From the NCBI GenBank assembly GCA_001971685.1, contig CP019326.1:1984001-2048000 (forward strand): a stretch of 64,000 nucleotides of DNA, given 5' to 3'. The notes under the pieces are model-generated. The model made no database searches and was not told where the DNA came from. It was given only the letters and a program-made list of their open reading frames with translations. Below are positions 35,759 to 46,007 of the stretch, in pieces. Position 1 is the stretch's first letter. Each line of letters begins with the position of its first letter. The position numbers were made by a program, and so were the translations under genes. This DNA is from Halomonas sp. 1513 (lineage in GTDB: Bacteria; Pseudomonadota; Gammaproteobacteria; Pseudomonadales; Halomonadaceae).

Positions 35759-36400
35759 TCAGGGGGCTAGGCGGTACTTGTGCCATTCGCCGTCGCGCTG
35801 TTCAAAGCGAATGCGATCGTGCAGGCGGCTGGGTTGCCCCTGCCAGAACTCGAGCATTTCCGGGATCAGGCGATAGCCGCCCCAGTGGGCCGGGCGCGCG
35901 ATCTCCTGCTCGGCGTAGAGTTGCTCGTAGCGCGACTGACGCTCCTCGAGCCAGTGCCGGTCGGGGATCTCCACGCTTTGAGTGGCGATCCAGGCGCCCA
36001 GCTGGCTGCCGCGCGGGCGGCTGGCGAAGTAGCGATCGGACTCCTCGGCGCTGACCTGCTCGACGCGGCCCTCGACACGCACCTGGCGCGATAGCGACGG
36101 CCACCAGAACACCAGCGCCGCCTGGGGCACGTTGGCGAGCTCGCTGCCCTTGTGGCTGTGATAGTTGGTGTAGAACACCATGCCACGCTCGTCATAGCCC
36201 TTGAGCAGCACGATCCGCGCATGCGGGAGGCCCTGGGTATCGGCGGTGGCCAGGGTCATCGCGTTGCCGTCATTCCCCTCGGACTCCAGGGCCAGGCGGA
36301 ACCATTCGTCGAACAGCGCGAAGGGGGCTGCCGGGGTGCCGGCTTCGTCGAGTCGGCCACCCTCGTAATCACGCCTGATATCGGCGATGTCTCGTGTCAT
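35759..36400 (-). CDS. pdxH: PdxH, pyridoxamine 5'-phosphate oxidase
   Basis: FMN-dependent oxidase (213 aa) that makes pyridoxal 5'-phosphate from pyridoxine or pyridoxamine phosphate. Typical segments are DPFALFDEWF-like (APFALFDEWFRLALES), NAMTLATADTQGLPHARIVLLKGYDERGMVFYTNYHSHKGSEL with the FMN-binding residues, RQVRVEGRVEQVS, YFASRPRGSQLGAW and the C-terminal PAHWGGYRLIPEMLEFWQGQPSRLHDR. All are intact, and the length is normal. The cofactor product is used by many enzymes, EctB among them, but there is no operon link. Confidence 0.95.
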   Translation of the reverse strand: MTRDIADIRRDYEGGRLDEAGTPAAPFALFDEWFRLALESEGNDGNAMTLATADTQGLPHARIVLLKGYDERGMVFYTNYHSHKGSELANVPQAALVFWWPSLSRQVRVEGRVEQVSAEESDRYFASRPRGSQLGAWIATQSVEIPDRHWLEERQSRYEQLYAEQEIARPAHWGGYRLIPEMLEFWQGQPSRLHDRIRFEQRDGEWHKYRLAP

Positions 36401-36549
36401 GTCGATCTCCCTGAAAGCGTGTAACCATCTTCGCCGCTCTCGGCGCTGGGCTCAACCGAGAATATTGACCGTGCGAGGGGACATTGGTGCATGCTATCCG
36501 AAGCCCCTGCATGCTGCCGGTAACCCAGGTTATGCCTCGCCCCTGCGTG

Positions 36550-37945
<1,396 letters not shown>

Positions 37946-38079
37946 CACGCCTCCTCGGCAGGCGAAAACATGGCGGCCATTGTAGAGTGCCCATCAAGGC
38001 GGTCACAAGCGGGCATCCCGATGGCCAGTTGCTATTTATACCGTTATCTATGGTTAAGACCCCCCGCTAAAAACTCGAG

Positions 38080-38502
38080 CTATTCTGATGACAGGCGGCG
38101 GTAGACCCAGGCGATCTGTCCATCGGCGAGCTCCTTTGGCACTCGCTCATAGCGGATGCCCAGTCGCTCATAGCGGTCGAGCCGCGCCAGCTCATGCTGA
38201 TCCACTTCCAGTAGCAGGCCCTCCACGACATCGCCCTCGGAGGGTTCGAGATCCAAGCCACTGCGGCGGAATCCCTCCAGCCGAGCGGGTTGCGGCGACC
38301 CACTGCGGCCATATACCCACCAGCGCACGAGCGAATAGCGTAGCGTGCCGTAGACAAACACCTGGTGCTCTCCCTCGGCAATCGTCGGTAGATGCTCAGG
38401 GCGATCGTAGGTGAGCGGGCTTAGCATGGTCAGCCACAGATAGCCCACCAGTAGCAGTGGGCTAAGGGCCAGACCTGTGATCACCGCATAGCGTTTGCGC
38501 AT
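38080..38502 (-). CDS. Membrane-anchored gamma-glutamylcyclotransferase-like protein
   Basis: A 140-aa protein with an N-terminal hydrophobic segment (about 6-27) followed by a gamma-glutamylcyclotransferase (AIG2/GGCT) fold. The substrate-binding VFVYGTLR motif is at 48-55, and the acidic catalytic position is probably in EGLLLEVDQHELARLDRYE. Members cleave gamma-glutamyl amides to 5-oxoproline. The membrane anchor is unusual for the fold and would place the domain in the periplasm or at the membrane surface. It is divergent from the Smr gene. The substrate is unknown. Confidence 0.8.
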   Translation of the reverse strand: MRKRYAVITGLALSPLLLVGYLWLTMLSPLTYDRPEHLPTIAEGEHQVFVYGTLRYSLVRWWVYGRSGSPQPARLEGFRRSGLDLEPSEGDVVEGLLLEVDQHELARLDRYERLGIRYERVPKELADGQIAWVYRRLSSE

Positions 38503-38615
38503 GCGTCTTCCTGTACGTTCAGTGACTTCGAATCATGACAATAATACGGACCCGCGCGTCAGCGTGCAGCGCACTTTGCTATGATCGATCCAGAACCGAG
38601 GTGAGGAGAGAGCCC

Positions 38616-39200
38616 ATGCCACAGGATGACGTCAGTTTCAGACAGCTCATGGGTGATGTGCGTCCGTTGGCGCGTGGCCGCGACAAGGCCGATGTTCGCC
38701 CTGCCCGCCGGGCGCCCAGCGATGCCCAGCTGGCACGCCGTGAAAGCGCAGCCCATACCAACGGCGATGACAACTTCCTGTCCGATGACTTCGTCGAGCT
38801 GATCGGCGCCCACGATCCAGTGGAGTATCGGCATGACGGCATCCAGACCGGCGTGCTGGATCGCTTGCGCCAGGGCGGCTATCCCGCCGAGGCGCGCCTG
38901 CACCTGCTCAAGCGGCCACTCGCCGAGTGTCGCCGCGAACTCTTTCAGTTCATTCGCGAGGCGCATCACGCCGAGTTGCGCAGCCTGATGGTCATTCACG
39001 GTCGTGGCCGCGAGATCGACAGCCCGCCGAACGTGCTGCGCTCCTACGTGGTGAAGTGGTTGCAGCAGTTCGATGAGGTCCAGGCCTTCGCCTCAGCGCC
39101 GTCGTCGCAGGGTGGGCTGGGCGCTACCTACGTGATGTTGCGCAAGTCGGAGCGAGCGAGGGCCAACAACCGTGAACGGCAGCAGAAGCGCCGTGGCTGA
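38616..39200 (+). CDS. Smr domain protein (SmrA type)
   Basis: A 194-aa protein with a C-terminal Smr domain, a nuclease-type fold also found at the end of MutS2. Key motifs are ARLHLLKRPLAECRRELFQFI, where the usual LDLHG is replaced by LHLLK, and the conserved VIHGRGRE near residue 127. The N-terminal 80 residues are polar with FRQLMGDVRPL, typical of the SmrA/YdaL group. The ATG at 38616 has a GAGGAGAG ribosome site. Its role may be endonucleolytic. The altered first motif resembles that of other stand-alone Smr proteins. It is followed by a hairpin. Confidence 0.87.
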   Translation: MPQDDVSFRQLMGDVRPLARGRDKADVRPARRAPSDAQLARRESAAHTNGDDNFLSDDFVELIGAHDPVEYRHDGIQTGVLDRLRQGGYPAEARLHLLKRPLAECRRELFQFIREAHHAELRSLMVIHGRGREIDSPPNVLRSYVVKWLQQFDEVQAFASAPSSQGGLGATYVMLRKSERARANNRERQQKRRG

Positions 39201-39229
39201 CGGGAGCGTCGACCGCGCCGCCTGAAACG

Positions 39230-39260
39230 GCGAGGCCCGACGCTGATGGCCGGGCCTCGC
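39230..39260. terminator. Hairpin between the convergent smr and DUF934 genes
   Basis: GCGAGGCCCG and CGGGCCTCGC form a 10-bp perfect stem with an 11-base loop between two convergent genes. No T tract follows on either strand, so termination may need Rho or be partial. Confidence 0.55.
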
Positions 39261-39279
39261 GTACTGCACGCCACTGGCG

Positions 39280-39798
39280 TCAGGCGCCGTTGGCCTCGCG
39301 CAGACGACGTTCGAACAGCGCCTCCTGCCTGTCCACGCCGGGCTGGTAGCTGACGCTGAAGGCACCCAGCGCACGCAGCGCATCGTCGAGATGTTGGTCG
39401 TCGCGCAGGGCCAGGGCGTCGAACCCGCAGCGGCTCATGTAGTAGAGCTGATCGACCAGGACGTCACCAATCGCACGCACTTCCTGCTGATAGCCATAGC
39501 GCTCGCGCAGCAATCGCGCCAGCGAGTAGCCGCGGCCGTCGGTGAAGGCGGGGAAGTCGATGGCCACCAGCGGTGCCTTGGCCAGTTGCTCGGCCAAGGC
39601 GTCGTCGAGCAGGGTGTCGCTGGCAAGCCACGGCGCCAACTGGGGATCGTCGGCATTGGCCTGCCACAGCACGAGTGGCACGATGACCGGGCGGCGCTCG
39701 GGGAGCGCATCATCGATGCGTGAGAGTGCCCACTCATCCTGTTCCGGCTGCCCCAGCTTGATCAGCGTCTGGGCATGTTCGAGTTGAGTATCAGGCAT
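39280..39798 (-). CDS. DUF934 family protein, sulfite reductase partner
   Basis: A 172-aa protein of the DUF934 family. Conserved parts are PLVAIDFPAFTDGRGYSLARLLRERYGYQQEVRAIGDVLVDQLYYMSRCGFDALALR. It has no membrane segment. The family is almost always encoded next to the CysI-type sulfite reductase. Here the two genes overlap by eight bases, with cysI first. It is probably an accessory or electron-supply partner in sulfite reduction. No enzyme activity can be assigned from residues. Confidence 0.88.
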   Translation of the reverse strand: MPDTQLEHAQTLIKLGQPEQDEWALSRIDDALPERRPVIVPLVLWQANADDPQLAPWLASDTLLDDALAEQLAKAPLVAIDFPAFTDGRGYSLARLLRERYGYQQEVRAIGDVLVDQLYYMSRCGFDALALRDDQHLDDALRALGAFSVSYQPGVDRQEALFERRLREANGA

Positions 39799-41443
39799 AG
39801 ACGCGCTCCTTGAACGGCTTGAGGCCGATACGGCGATAGGTGTCGAGGAAGCGCTCGTCGTCGTGGCGCTGCTCGACGTAGACCTTGAGCACCTTGTCGA
39901 TCACTTCGGGGACGTCTTCGCGATAGAAGGAGGGGCCGAGGATCTTGCCCAGCGAGGCGTCGTCGGTGGCATTGCCGCCGACCGAAATCTGATAGTACTC
40001 CTCGCCTTTCTTGTCGACCCCGAGAATCCCGATATGGCCGACGTGGTGATGCCCGCAGGCGTTCATGCAGCCGGAGATATTGAGGTCGATGGGCCCCAGG
40101 TCGTAGAGGAAGTCGAGGTCCTCGAAGCGTTCCTGGAGCGCCTGGGCGATGGGGATCGAGACCGCATTGGCCAGACCGCAATAGTCACCGCCAGGGCAGC
40201 AGATGATGTCGTTGAGGGTACCCACGGTGGGGTTGGCCATGCCCAGGGCGTCGAGTTCTTGCCATAGCGCCTCGAGCTGGTCCACCGGCACGTCGGAGAG
40301 CACCAGGTTCTGCTCGTGGGTGACCCGCAGCTCGCCGAAGCTGTAGCGCTCGGCGAGGTCGGCCACGGCATCCATCTGGTCGGCGGTGACGTCACCGGGG
40401 GCATGCTCGCGGCGCTTCAGCGACAGGGTCACGGCCTTGTAGCCGGCGACCTTGTGGTCGGTGACGTTATTGGTCACGAAGCGGGCGAAGGCGCGGTTCT
40501 CGCCGCGCAGCGCCTCGAACGCGGCAACCGCTTGCTCACTCACCGGCCGCCGCTCGGGCTCGACGAAGTGGGCGCGGGCGGCCTCCACCGCCTCCTGGTT
40601 GAGGGTCTGCGGGCCATCCTTGAGGTGGGCCCATTCGGCGTCGACGCGACGCCGAAATTCTTCGATACCCAGCGCCTTGACCAGGATCTTGATGCGCGCC
40701 TTGAACTTGTTGTCACGGCGGCCGAACTGGTTGTAGACGCGTACGCAGGCTTCGAGATAGGTCAGCAGATGCTGCCAGGGCAGGTCCTCACGGACCACGT
40801 CGCCGATCATCGGCGTTCGGCCGAGGCCGCCACCGGCCAGTACCTTGACCTTCAGGCTGCCGTCGCTGTCATGCCACAGCCGCAGGCCGATGTCGTGGAC
40901 CTGGATCGCGGCACGATCCTCGGCGGCGCCGCTGACGGCGATCTTGAACTTGCGCGGCAGGAAAGCGAACTCGGGGTGCAGCGTCGACCACTGGCGGATC
41001 AGCTCGCACCAGGGGCGTGGATCCTCGACCTCGTCCTTGGCGATCCCGGCGAACTGGTCGCTGGTGGTATTGCGAATGCAGTTGCCGCTGGTCTGGATGG
41101 CGTGCATCTGGACCTTGGCCAGGTCGGCGAGAATCTCGGGCACGTCCTCGAGCGCCGGCCAGTTGAGCTGCAGGTTCTGGCGTGTGGTGAAGTGGCCATA
41201 GCCGCGATCGTAGCGACGCGTGATATCGCCAAGGGCGCGCAGCTGGGTGCTCGACAGCATGCCGTAGGGGATGGCGATGCGCAGCATCGGCGCATGCTTC
41301 TGGATGTACAGACCGTTCTGCAGGCGCAGCGGGCGGAACTCTTCTTCCGGCAGGCGCCCGGCCAGATGGCGAGCCATCTGGTCGCGGAACTGGGCGACGC
41401 GCTCGTCGACGAGCGTCTGGTCGTAGGTGTCGTACCGATACAT
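39791..41443 (-). CDS. cysI: CysI, nitrite/sulfite reductase hemoprotein
   Basis: Siroheme and 4Fe-4S enzyme of 550 aa that reduces sulfite to sulfide for cysteine synthesis. The cluster and siroheme cysteines are in CCPGGDYCGLANA and ISGCMNACGHHHVGHIG (C-x5-C and C-x3-C). The anion site appears as FTTRQNLQLNWP and TSGNCIRNTTSDQ. The short single-chain type, with a DUF934 partner instead of CysJ flavoprotein, is the form used by pseudomonads and relatives. A promoter-like pair and a perfect 19-base inverted repeat lie upstream, as expected for a regulated cys gene. Confidence 0.92.
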   Translation of the reverse strand: MYRYDTYDQTLVDERVAQFRDQMARHLAGRLPEEEFRPLRLQNGLYIQKHAPMLRIAIPYGMLSSTQLRALGDITRRYDRGYGHFTTRQNLQLNWPALEDVPEILADLAKVQMHAIQTSGNCIRNTTSDQFAGIAKDEVEDPRPWCELIRQWSTLHPEFAFLPRKFKIAVSGAAEDRAAIQVHDIGLRLWHDSDGSLKVKVLAGGGLGRTPMIGDVVREDLPWQHLLTYLEACVRVYNQFGRRDNKFKARIKILVKALGIEEFRRRVDAEWAHLKDGPQTLNQEAVEAARAHFVEPERRPVSEQAVAAFEALRGENRAFARFVTNNVTDHKVAGYKAVTLSLKRREHAPGDVTADQMDAVADLAERYSFGELRVTHEQNLVLSDVPVDQLEALWQELDALGMANPTVGTLNDIICCPGGDYCGLANAVSIPIAQALQERFEDLDFLYDLGPIDLNISGCMNACGHHHVGHIGILGVDKKGEEYYQISVGGNATDDASLGKILGPSFYREDVPEVIDKVLKVYVEQRHDDERFLDTYRRIGLKPFKERVYA

Positions 41444-41508
41444 TCAGGGATGTCCTGCTAGTCGGGGCGAATGGGTGTGGCCGATGGGAGGACGATACTC
41501 CCCAAGCG

Positions 41509-41559
41509 TTATTCTTTGAAAGAATAAATGATCATAGATTTTAATTAAAGAGTTATGAA
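41509..41559 (-). promoter_or_regulatory. cysI promoter with 19-base inverted repeat
   Basis: TTATTCTTTGAAAGAATAA (41509-41527) is a perfect 9-1-9 inverted repeat. Just upstream on the minus strand are TTCATA (41559-41554) and TATGAT (41536-41531), 17 bases apart, a reasonable sigma-70 pair. The -35 element lies inside the end of the GGDEF/EAL gene. The repeat sits after the -10 element, where a bound LysR-type or other regulator would affect transcription. Which protein binds is unknown. CysB is an obvious candidate. Confidence 0.6.
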
Positions 41560-43518
41560 ACGTGAAAGCGCCTCCTCCGCCGGCAGCGGCCGGCAGAAGT
41601 AGTAACCTTGCAGGTGGTCGGCCCCGTTGTCGAGACAGCAGCGGGCCTGGTCGGCAAACTCGATGCCCTCCACGGTGACGCTCAGCCCCAGCGCATGGCC
41701 CATTTCGATCATCGCCGCCACCAGTGCCGCCTGGTGTGAGTCGTGATGAATCGCCGTGACGAAGCAGCGGTCGATCTTGACGATATCGAAAGGCAGGTGC
41801 TGAAGGTAGCTCAGCGATGAGAAGCCGGTGCCGAAATCATCGATGGCCAGCCTGCAGCCGAGTTCGCGCAGCGCATCGAAGGTCTCCAGCACCACTTCAT
41901 CGCGCTCGAGCATCAGGTTCTCGGTGACTTCGAGGATGATGCGATGGGCGGCCAGGGCATGTCGCTCTAGCCCTTCGGCGAGGCGCTCGACCAGGCCGCC
42001 GGCGTGTATTTCACGTGCCGAGACGTTGAAGGAGATGGTCTGGGTCTCGAATCCCTGGCGGGTCGCAGCGGCGAGCCAGGCCAGACCCTGTTCCATGACC
42101 CAGGCGCCGAGCGGCAGGATCAGGCCCGAGGCCTCGGCGACTGGAATGAACCTGTCGGGAGCGAGTGCGCCGTGCTCGGGATGTTCGATGCGTACCAGCG
42201 CCTCGACACCGGCCAGCACGACGCGATCGCCAGGAGTGGAGTCGGCGGTGACGATAGGTTGCAGCATCAGGCGCAGCCCGTCTTCATTGAGCGCACGATG
42301 CAGGTCACGCTCCATGGCGATCATCTGGTGCGCCGGCAGGTGCGTGCTGGAGGGCTGGTAAAGGCGATATTCGCCGGGGCTGCGCGCCTTGCCGCGGCGT
42401 AACGCCAGCTCTACCACCTTGAGCAGCCCCTCGGCGGTGGCGGCATGCTGGGGGAACAGCGCGCCGCCCAGGTTCATCGACACGAACACCTGCTGGTCGA
42501 ATATCGTGAACGGCTCCAGCATGCTGCGCTGCAAGCTGCGAGCGTGCCGGGCCAGGCCCGGCGCATCGATATCGGCAAAGGCGGCCACGAATTCGTCACT
42601 GCCGAGCCGTGCCAGGGGCAGCTGCAGCTGCGACGCCAGCTGTTGCTCGAGGCGCGCGGCGATATCGCAGAGCAGCTGGCTGCCGGCATCCTGGCCGAAG
42701 CTCTCGTTGATCCAGCGGAAATGATTGATATCCATGTGCAGCACGCCCAGCGGCCGCTGCGGATGCACTTCCAGCCACTCGCTCAAGTGGGCATAGAAGC
42801 CGTGCCGATTGAGCAGGCCGGTCAGGGCATCGCGCTGCGACTGGGCGGCGATCTCCTGGTGAGCGTGATCGAGCTGCACCGCCAGGCTGTTGTACGCCAG
42901 CAGTGCCGCGCCGACTTCTCCCGGTGCGCGGCTGACCACCGGCACGAAGGGTTGACCGCTGCGCATCGCGCGCAGGGTGTCGAGAATGGCGTTGAGTGGC
43001 GCCACCACGTGCAGTCGATTGAAGCGCATGGTCCAGGCGAGCACCGCCACCACCACCAGCGCGACGGCCAGCAGGGTGAAGAATATCGACCAGCCGATCT
43101 GTTCGCTGAGCCGCTGGCGGGTGAAGGTCAGCTCGAGGTGGCCCAGTTGACGTCGCAGCAGGGCATTCTCGAAGATGATGGCAGCACGGCGCTGTTCCAT
43201 GCCGAGCAGGTCATGACTGGTGTGCCGCGAGAGTATCAGCGTATCGTTATCGTCATAGACGCTGACGCTGGCCACATCGGCATCGGCCAGCAGCGTCTCT
43301 ACCAGTTCACTGAGCGCATGATTATCGAAGTTCCAAAGCGGCGCGGCCATCAGGCTGGCGCCGATGCGCAGCAGTTCGCTCTCCTTGCGCTCCAGCTCGA
43401 CTTCGAAACGCTTGTGCAGATGCCAGGCACTGGCCAGGCTCACCGCCAGTGCCACCAGCAGGGCGAGAGGCACCAGGCGCAGCATGAACAATTGGTTGAG
43501 GCTCAGCCGACGGCTCAT
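41545..43518 (-). CDS. GGDEF/EAL membrane sensor, likely cyclic-di-GMP phosphodiesterase
   Basis: A 657-aa inner-membrane signalling protein. TM segments at about 10-32 and 142-163 enclose a periplasmic sensor of 110 residues. A HAMP-like linker follows (165-220), then a GGDEF domain whose motif is altered to GSDEF (306-310), and an EAL domain (about 405-650) with EAL at 439-441. The EAL metal and catalytic residues are intact (FNVSAREIHAGG, LEVTENL, AIDDFGTGFSSL, KIDRCF, VEGIE). I take the start at 43518, which overlaps the stop of the periplasmic binding protein gene by four bases. The coupled expression suggests that the binding protein feeds a signal to this sensor and sets c-di-GMP breakdown. 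Confidence 0.92.
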   Translation of the reverse strand: MSRRLSLNQLFMLRLVPLALLVALAVSLASAWHLHKRFEVELERKESELLRIGASLMAAPLWNFDNHALSELVETLLADADVASVSVYDDNDTLILSRHTSHDLLGMEQRRAAIIFENALLRRQLGHLELTFTRQRLSEQIGWSIFFTLLAVALVVVAVLAWTMRFNRLHVVAPLNAILDTLRAMRSGQPFVPVVSRAPGEVGAALLAYNSLAVQLDHAHQEIAAQSQRDALTGLLNRHGFYAHLSEWLEVHPQRPLGVLHMDINHFRWINESFGQDAGSQLLCDIAARLEQQLASQLQLPLARLGSDEFVAAFADIDAPGLARHARSLQRSMLEPFTIFDQQVFVSMNLGGALFPQHAATAEGLLKVVELALRRGKARSPGEYRLYQPSSTHLPAHQMIAMERDLHRALNEDGLRLMLQPIVTADSTPGDRVVLAGVEALVRIEHPEHGALAPDRFIPVAEASGLILPLGAWVMEQGLAWLAAATRQGFETQTISFNVSAREIHAGGLVERLAEGLERHALAAHRIILEVTENLMLERDEVVLETFDALRELGCRLAIDDFGTGFSSLSYLQHLPFDIVKIDRCFVTAIHHDSHQAALVAAMIEMGHALGLSVTVEGIEFADQARCCLDNGADHLQGYYFCRPLPAEEALSRFITL

Positions 43519-44603
43519 GGCTGCACCTCCATCAGCATCTCGAGCGCTCGTCGCGGGGAGAAATCGTAGCCGTCGCCCGCGTAGCGGAAGCGCGAGAAAT
43601 CGATATGCGACCACTCCGGCGACACGAGTCGCTCGCCGTAGAGGGCGACGTCGTTGGCGTCGAGGGCAGCCATCGGAAAGCGGATGCTGGCATCCGCCAC
43701 CTCGATGACCGAATCGGCCAGGTCGCGCAGCAGGACCATGGCCCAGGCGCCGGCCAGGAAATGCCCACCGTCGGTGAGCAGCAGTTCACCGCGAGCGACT
43801 CGCTGGATGCCTTCCGGCGACCAGTTGAGACCCACCAGCAACACCTCTTCACCCGGCGCGAAGCCGGCCTCCTGCAACGCCTCGATGGCGCCGATGGCGA
43901 TCGGGTCGTTGGCCGCCCAGATCAGCGCAGGTGTTTCGTTGCGCCGCGCCAGCCAGCGCAGGTAGCCGGCGGTCAGAGTGCGCGCCTCTTCCTGGTTCCA
44001 GTGGGCGGTCAACAGCCGGTCGAGGCGTATGCGCGGCTCCTCGAGCAGCACGTCGAGCATGCCGCCGTTGCGGCCGATCGAGGCCGGGGTGAGGGTGTCA
44101 CCGAGCAGCGCCAGGGTGGGGAGCGGGTAAGACCGCGATGGGGCCGCCTCCAGCAGCGCCTCGGCCATGCGTGCGCCGGCGGCGAAATTATCAGGCTCGA
44201 TGACGCCTACCCAGTGGCGGTAACGCTCGCCGGGGGCGCCGGTGTGCAGGCGCTGTTCGGCGCTCGGACCATTGAGCAGAAAGAGCACGTCAACGCCGTG
44301 CATTTCGGCCTGTTTCAGCAGCTCGACGGCTTGCTGCTCTTCATTGACCAGCACCAGGTAGTCGGGCGCACGCTCTCGCTCGAGCACCTGCGCGGCCAGT
44401 GACTGCATGATATATCGGTCACGCTCGGCGTGCAGGATCTCGAGCTCGATGTCGAGATCCGCAGCAGCGGCCAGCATGGTGGTGCCGACCATGTCCCAGA
44501 AGCGCTCGCCCTGGTAGCCGGGATTGATGAAGGTAACGTTGAGCGAGGCGGCGAATATCGCCGGAGACACCAGGGACAGCAGACAGGTGGCCAGCACACG
44601 CAT
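43515..44603 (-). CDS. LuxP-like periplasmic binding protein
   Basis: A 362-aa secreted protein. A signal peptide of about 19 residues (MRVLATCLLSLVSPAIFAA) precedes a sugar-binding-protein fold of the periplasmic-BP type (LNVTFINPGYQGERFWDMV; PDYLVLVNEEQQAVELLKQAEMHGVDVLFLLN; ALIWAANDPIAIGAIEALQEAGFAPGEEVLLVGLNWSPEGI). No ABC permease or ATPase gene is near. The stop overlaps the start of a GGDEF/EAL sensor gene, so this is more likely a ligand sensor in the style of LuxP-LuxQ or related c-di-GMP systems than a transport component. The ligand is unknown, perhaps a sugar or signalling molecule. Confidence 0.88.
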   Translation of the reverse strand: MRVLATCLLSLVSPAIFAASLNVTFINPGYQGERFWDMVGTTMLAAAADLDIELEILHAERDRYIMQSLAAQVLERERAPDYLVLVNEEQQAVELLKQAEMHGVDVLFLLNGPSAEQRLHTGAPGERYRHWVGVIEPDNFAAGARMAEALLEAAPSRSYPLPTLALLGDTLTPASIGRNGGMLDVLLEEPRIRLDRLLTAHWNQEEARTLTAGYLRWLARRNETPALIWAANDPIAIGAIEALQEAGFAPGEEVLLVGLNWSPEGIQRVARGELLLTDGGHFLAGAWAMVLLRDLADSVIEVADASIRFPMAALDANDVALYGERLVSPEWSHIDFSRFRYAGDGYDFSPRRALEMLMEVQP

Positions 44604-44624
44604 TCACGGTTCTCCTTGTTATGG

Positions 44625-45953
44625 TCAAACCACCAGCTGCTGCCAGCGCCGACGCTGCCAGAGCAGGGCAAAACAGAGCGAGTTGAGGCTGCGATAGCCG
44701 AGCTGCACCCACCAGATCCCGGCTATCCCCTGATCGAACCCCACACCCACCAGCCAGGCCAGCGGCAGGAACAGCAGCCACTGCATCGACAGCGTCAGGG
44801 TCATGACGGTGCGGTTGGCGCCGGCGCCGAGCAGTGCTTGAGCCAGCACCAGGGCGGCGGCGTCGAGGACGATCATCGCGGCCGTCAAGCGCAGCGGCAG
44901 GCGCCCCATCTCGACCAGCGCCTCGCTGTGCAGGAACAGGCCGAGCACCAGTTCCGGCACCAGCAGCATGGGCAGGGCCAGGAGGGCCAGGCAGCCCCAG
45001 GCAATCTTGACCACGTCCCAGCCCCAGCGATGGGCATCGCGATAGGCATCGCGCCCCATCGCTTGCCCCACCAGGCTCATCGCCGCCATGCCCAATCCCA
45101 CCCCCGGCAGGATCAGAAACAGCGACAGGTTCACCAGTATATGGCCTACCGCGACGCTTGCGGTATCCAGCTGCCCGAGAATCCAGAACAGTACTGCATA
45201 GCCGGCCGCGAACCACAGCTGCTGGAAGGAGTGGGGCGTTGCCAGCCGCAGGGTCGTCAGATAGGTGAGACGCTGCGGCCAGCGCGTCAGGAAGCCGCTG
45301 GCGGCAGCGCGGCGAGTGCTCAATGCCAGCCAGATCAGCACGCCGCTGAAGAGCGACAGGCTGGTCCCGGCGCCGGCCCCGGCAGGCCCCATGGCAGGCA
45401 GGCCGGCGTAGCCGAAGATCAGCCCGACACTGGCGACCACATTGATCAGATGCATGATCAGGATGATGCGCAGATAGATACCGGTCTGCTGAATGCCGTT
45501 CCAGTAGCCACGGAAGCAGAAGATCATCGCCACCGGGACCAGCGAGATCACCCGCCAGCGGAAATACTCCACCGCTACGCTGTTGACCTCCGGAGTCTGA
45601 TTGATCAGCGTCAGCAGGCGTGGCGCCTGCCACAGGCAGAGCAGGGTCAACGGACCGGCTACCAGCAGGGCGATCACCAGGCCGGCATTGAGTGGCGCGG
45701 CGCGCCGCGACCAGGCCTCTTCGCCATGCCTCCGGGCGGTTTGTGCCTGGACGCCAGACGACAGACCGAACAGCATGGCGGTGACCAGGAACATGGCATA
45801 GCCCCCGACCCCCACGCCTGCCAGGGCGACTTCGCCGAGCCGCCCGACCAGGGCGGCGTCGATCAGGTTGAGCAGGCTCTGGGAGAGCATCCCGGCGATG
45901 ATCGGCAGCGCCAGCTTGAGGATGGTACGGCGTCGGGATGGCTCGGGGAGCAT
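44625..45953 (-). CDS. MATE family efflux transporter
   Basis: A 442-aa membrane protein with about twelve hydrophobic segments, a multidrug and toxin extrusion transporter of the DinF-like group (ILKLALPIIAGMLSQSLLNLIDAALVGRLG at the N terminus; SVGLIFGYAGLPAMGPAGAGAGTSLS). It would export an unknown compound using a sodium or proton gradient. It ends 21 bases before the binding protein gene and lies 54 bases after metH on the same strand, so it may share a transcript with the signalling pair. Whether it has any part in that pathway is not known. Confidence 0.9.
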   Translation of the reverse strand: MLPEPSRRRTILKLALPIIAGMLSQSLLNLIDAALVGRLGEVALAGVGVGGYAMFLVTAMLFGLSSGVQAQTARRHGEEAWSRRAAPLNAGLVIALLVAGPLTLLCLWQAPRLLTLINQTPEVNSVAVEYFRWRVISLVPVAMIFCFRGYWNGIQQTGIYLRIILIMHLINVVASVGLIFGYAGLPAMGPAGAGAGTSLSLFSGVLIWLALSTRRAAASGFLTRWPQRLTYLTTLRLATPHSFQQLWFAAGYAVLFWILGQLDTASVAVGHILVNLSLFLILPGVGLGMAAMSLVGQAMGRDAYRDAHRWGWDVVKIAWGCLALLALPMLLVPELVLGLFLHSEALVEMGRLPLRLTAAMIVLDAAALVLAQALLGAGANRTVMTLTLSMQWLLFLPLAWLVGVGFDQGIAGIWWVQLGYRSLNSLCFALLWQRRRWQQLVV

Positions 45954-46007
45954 GCCGGCTTCCAGCGGGTGAGTGGCAAGGCCCGCTAGCGCGGGCCCCA
46001 GGCGGGG

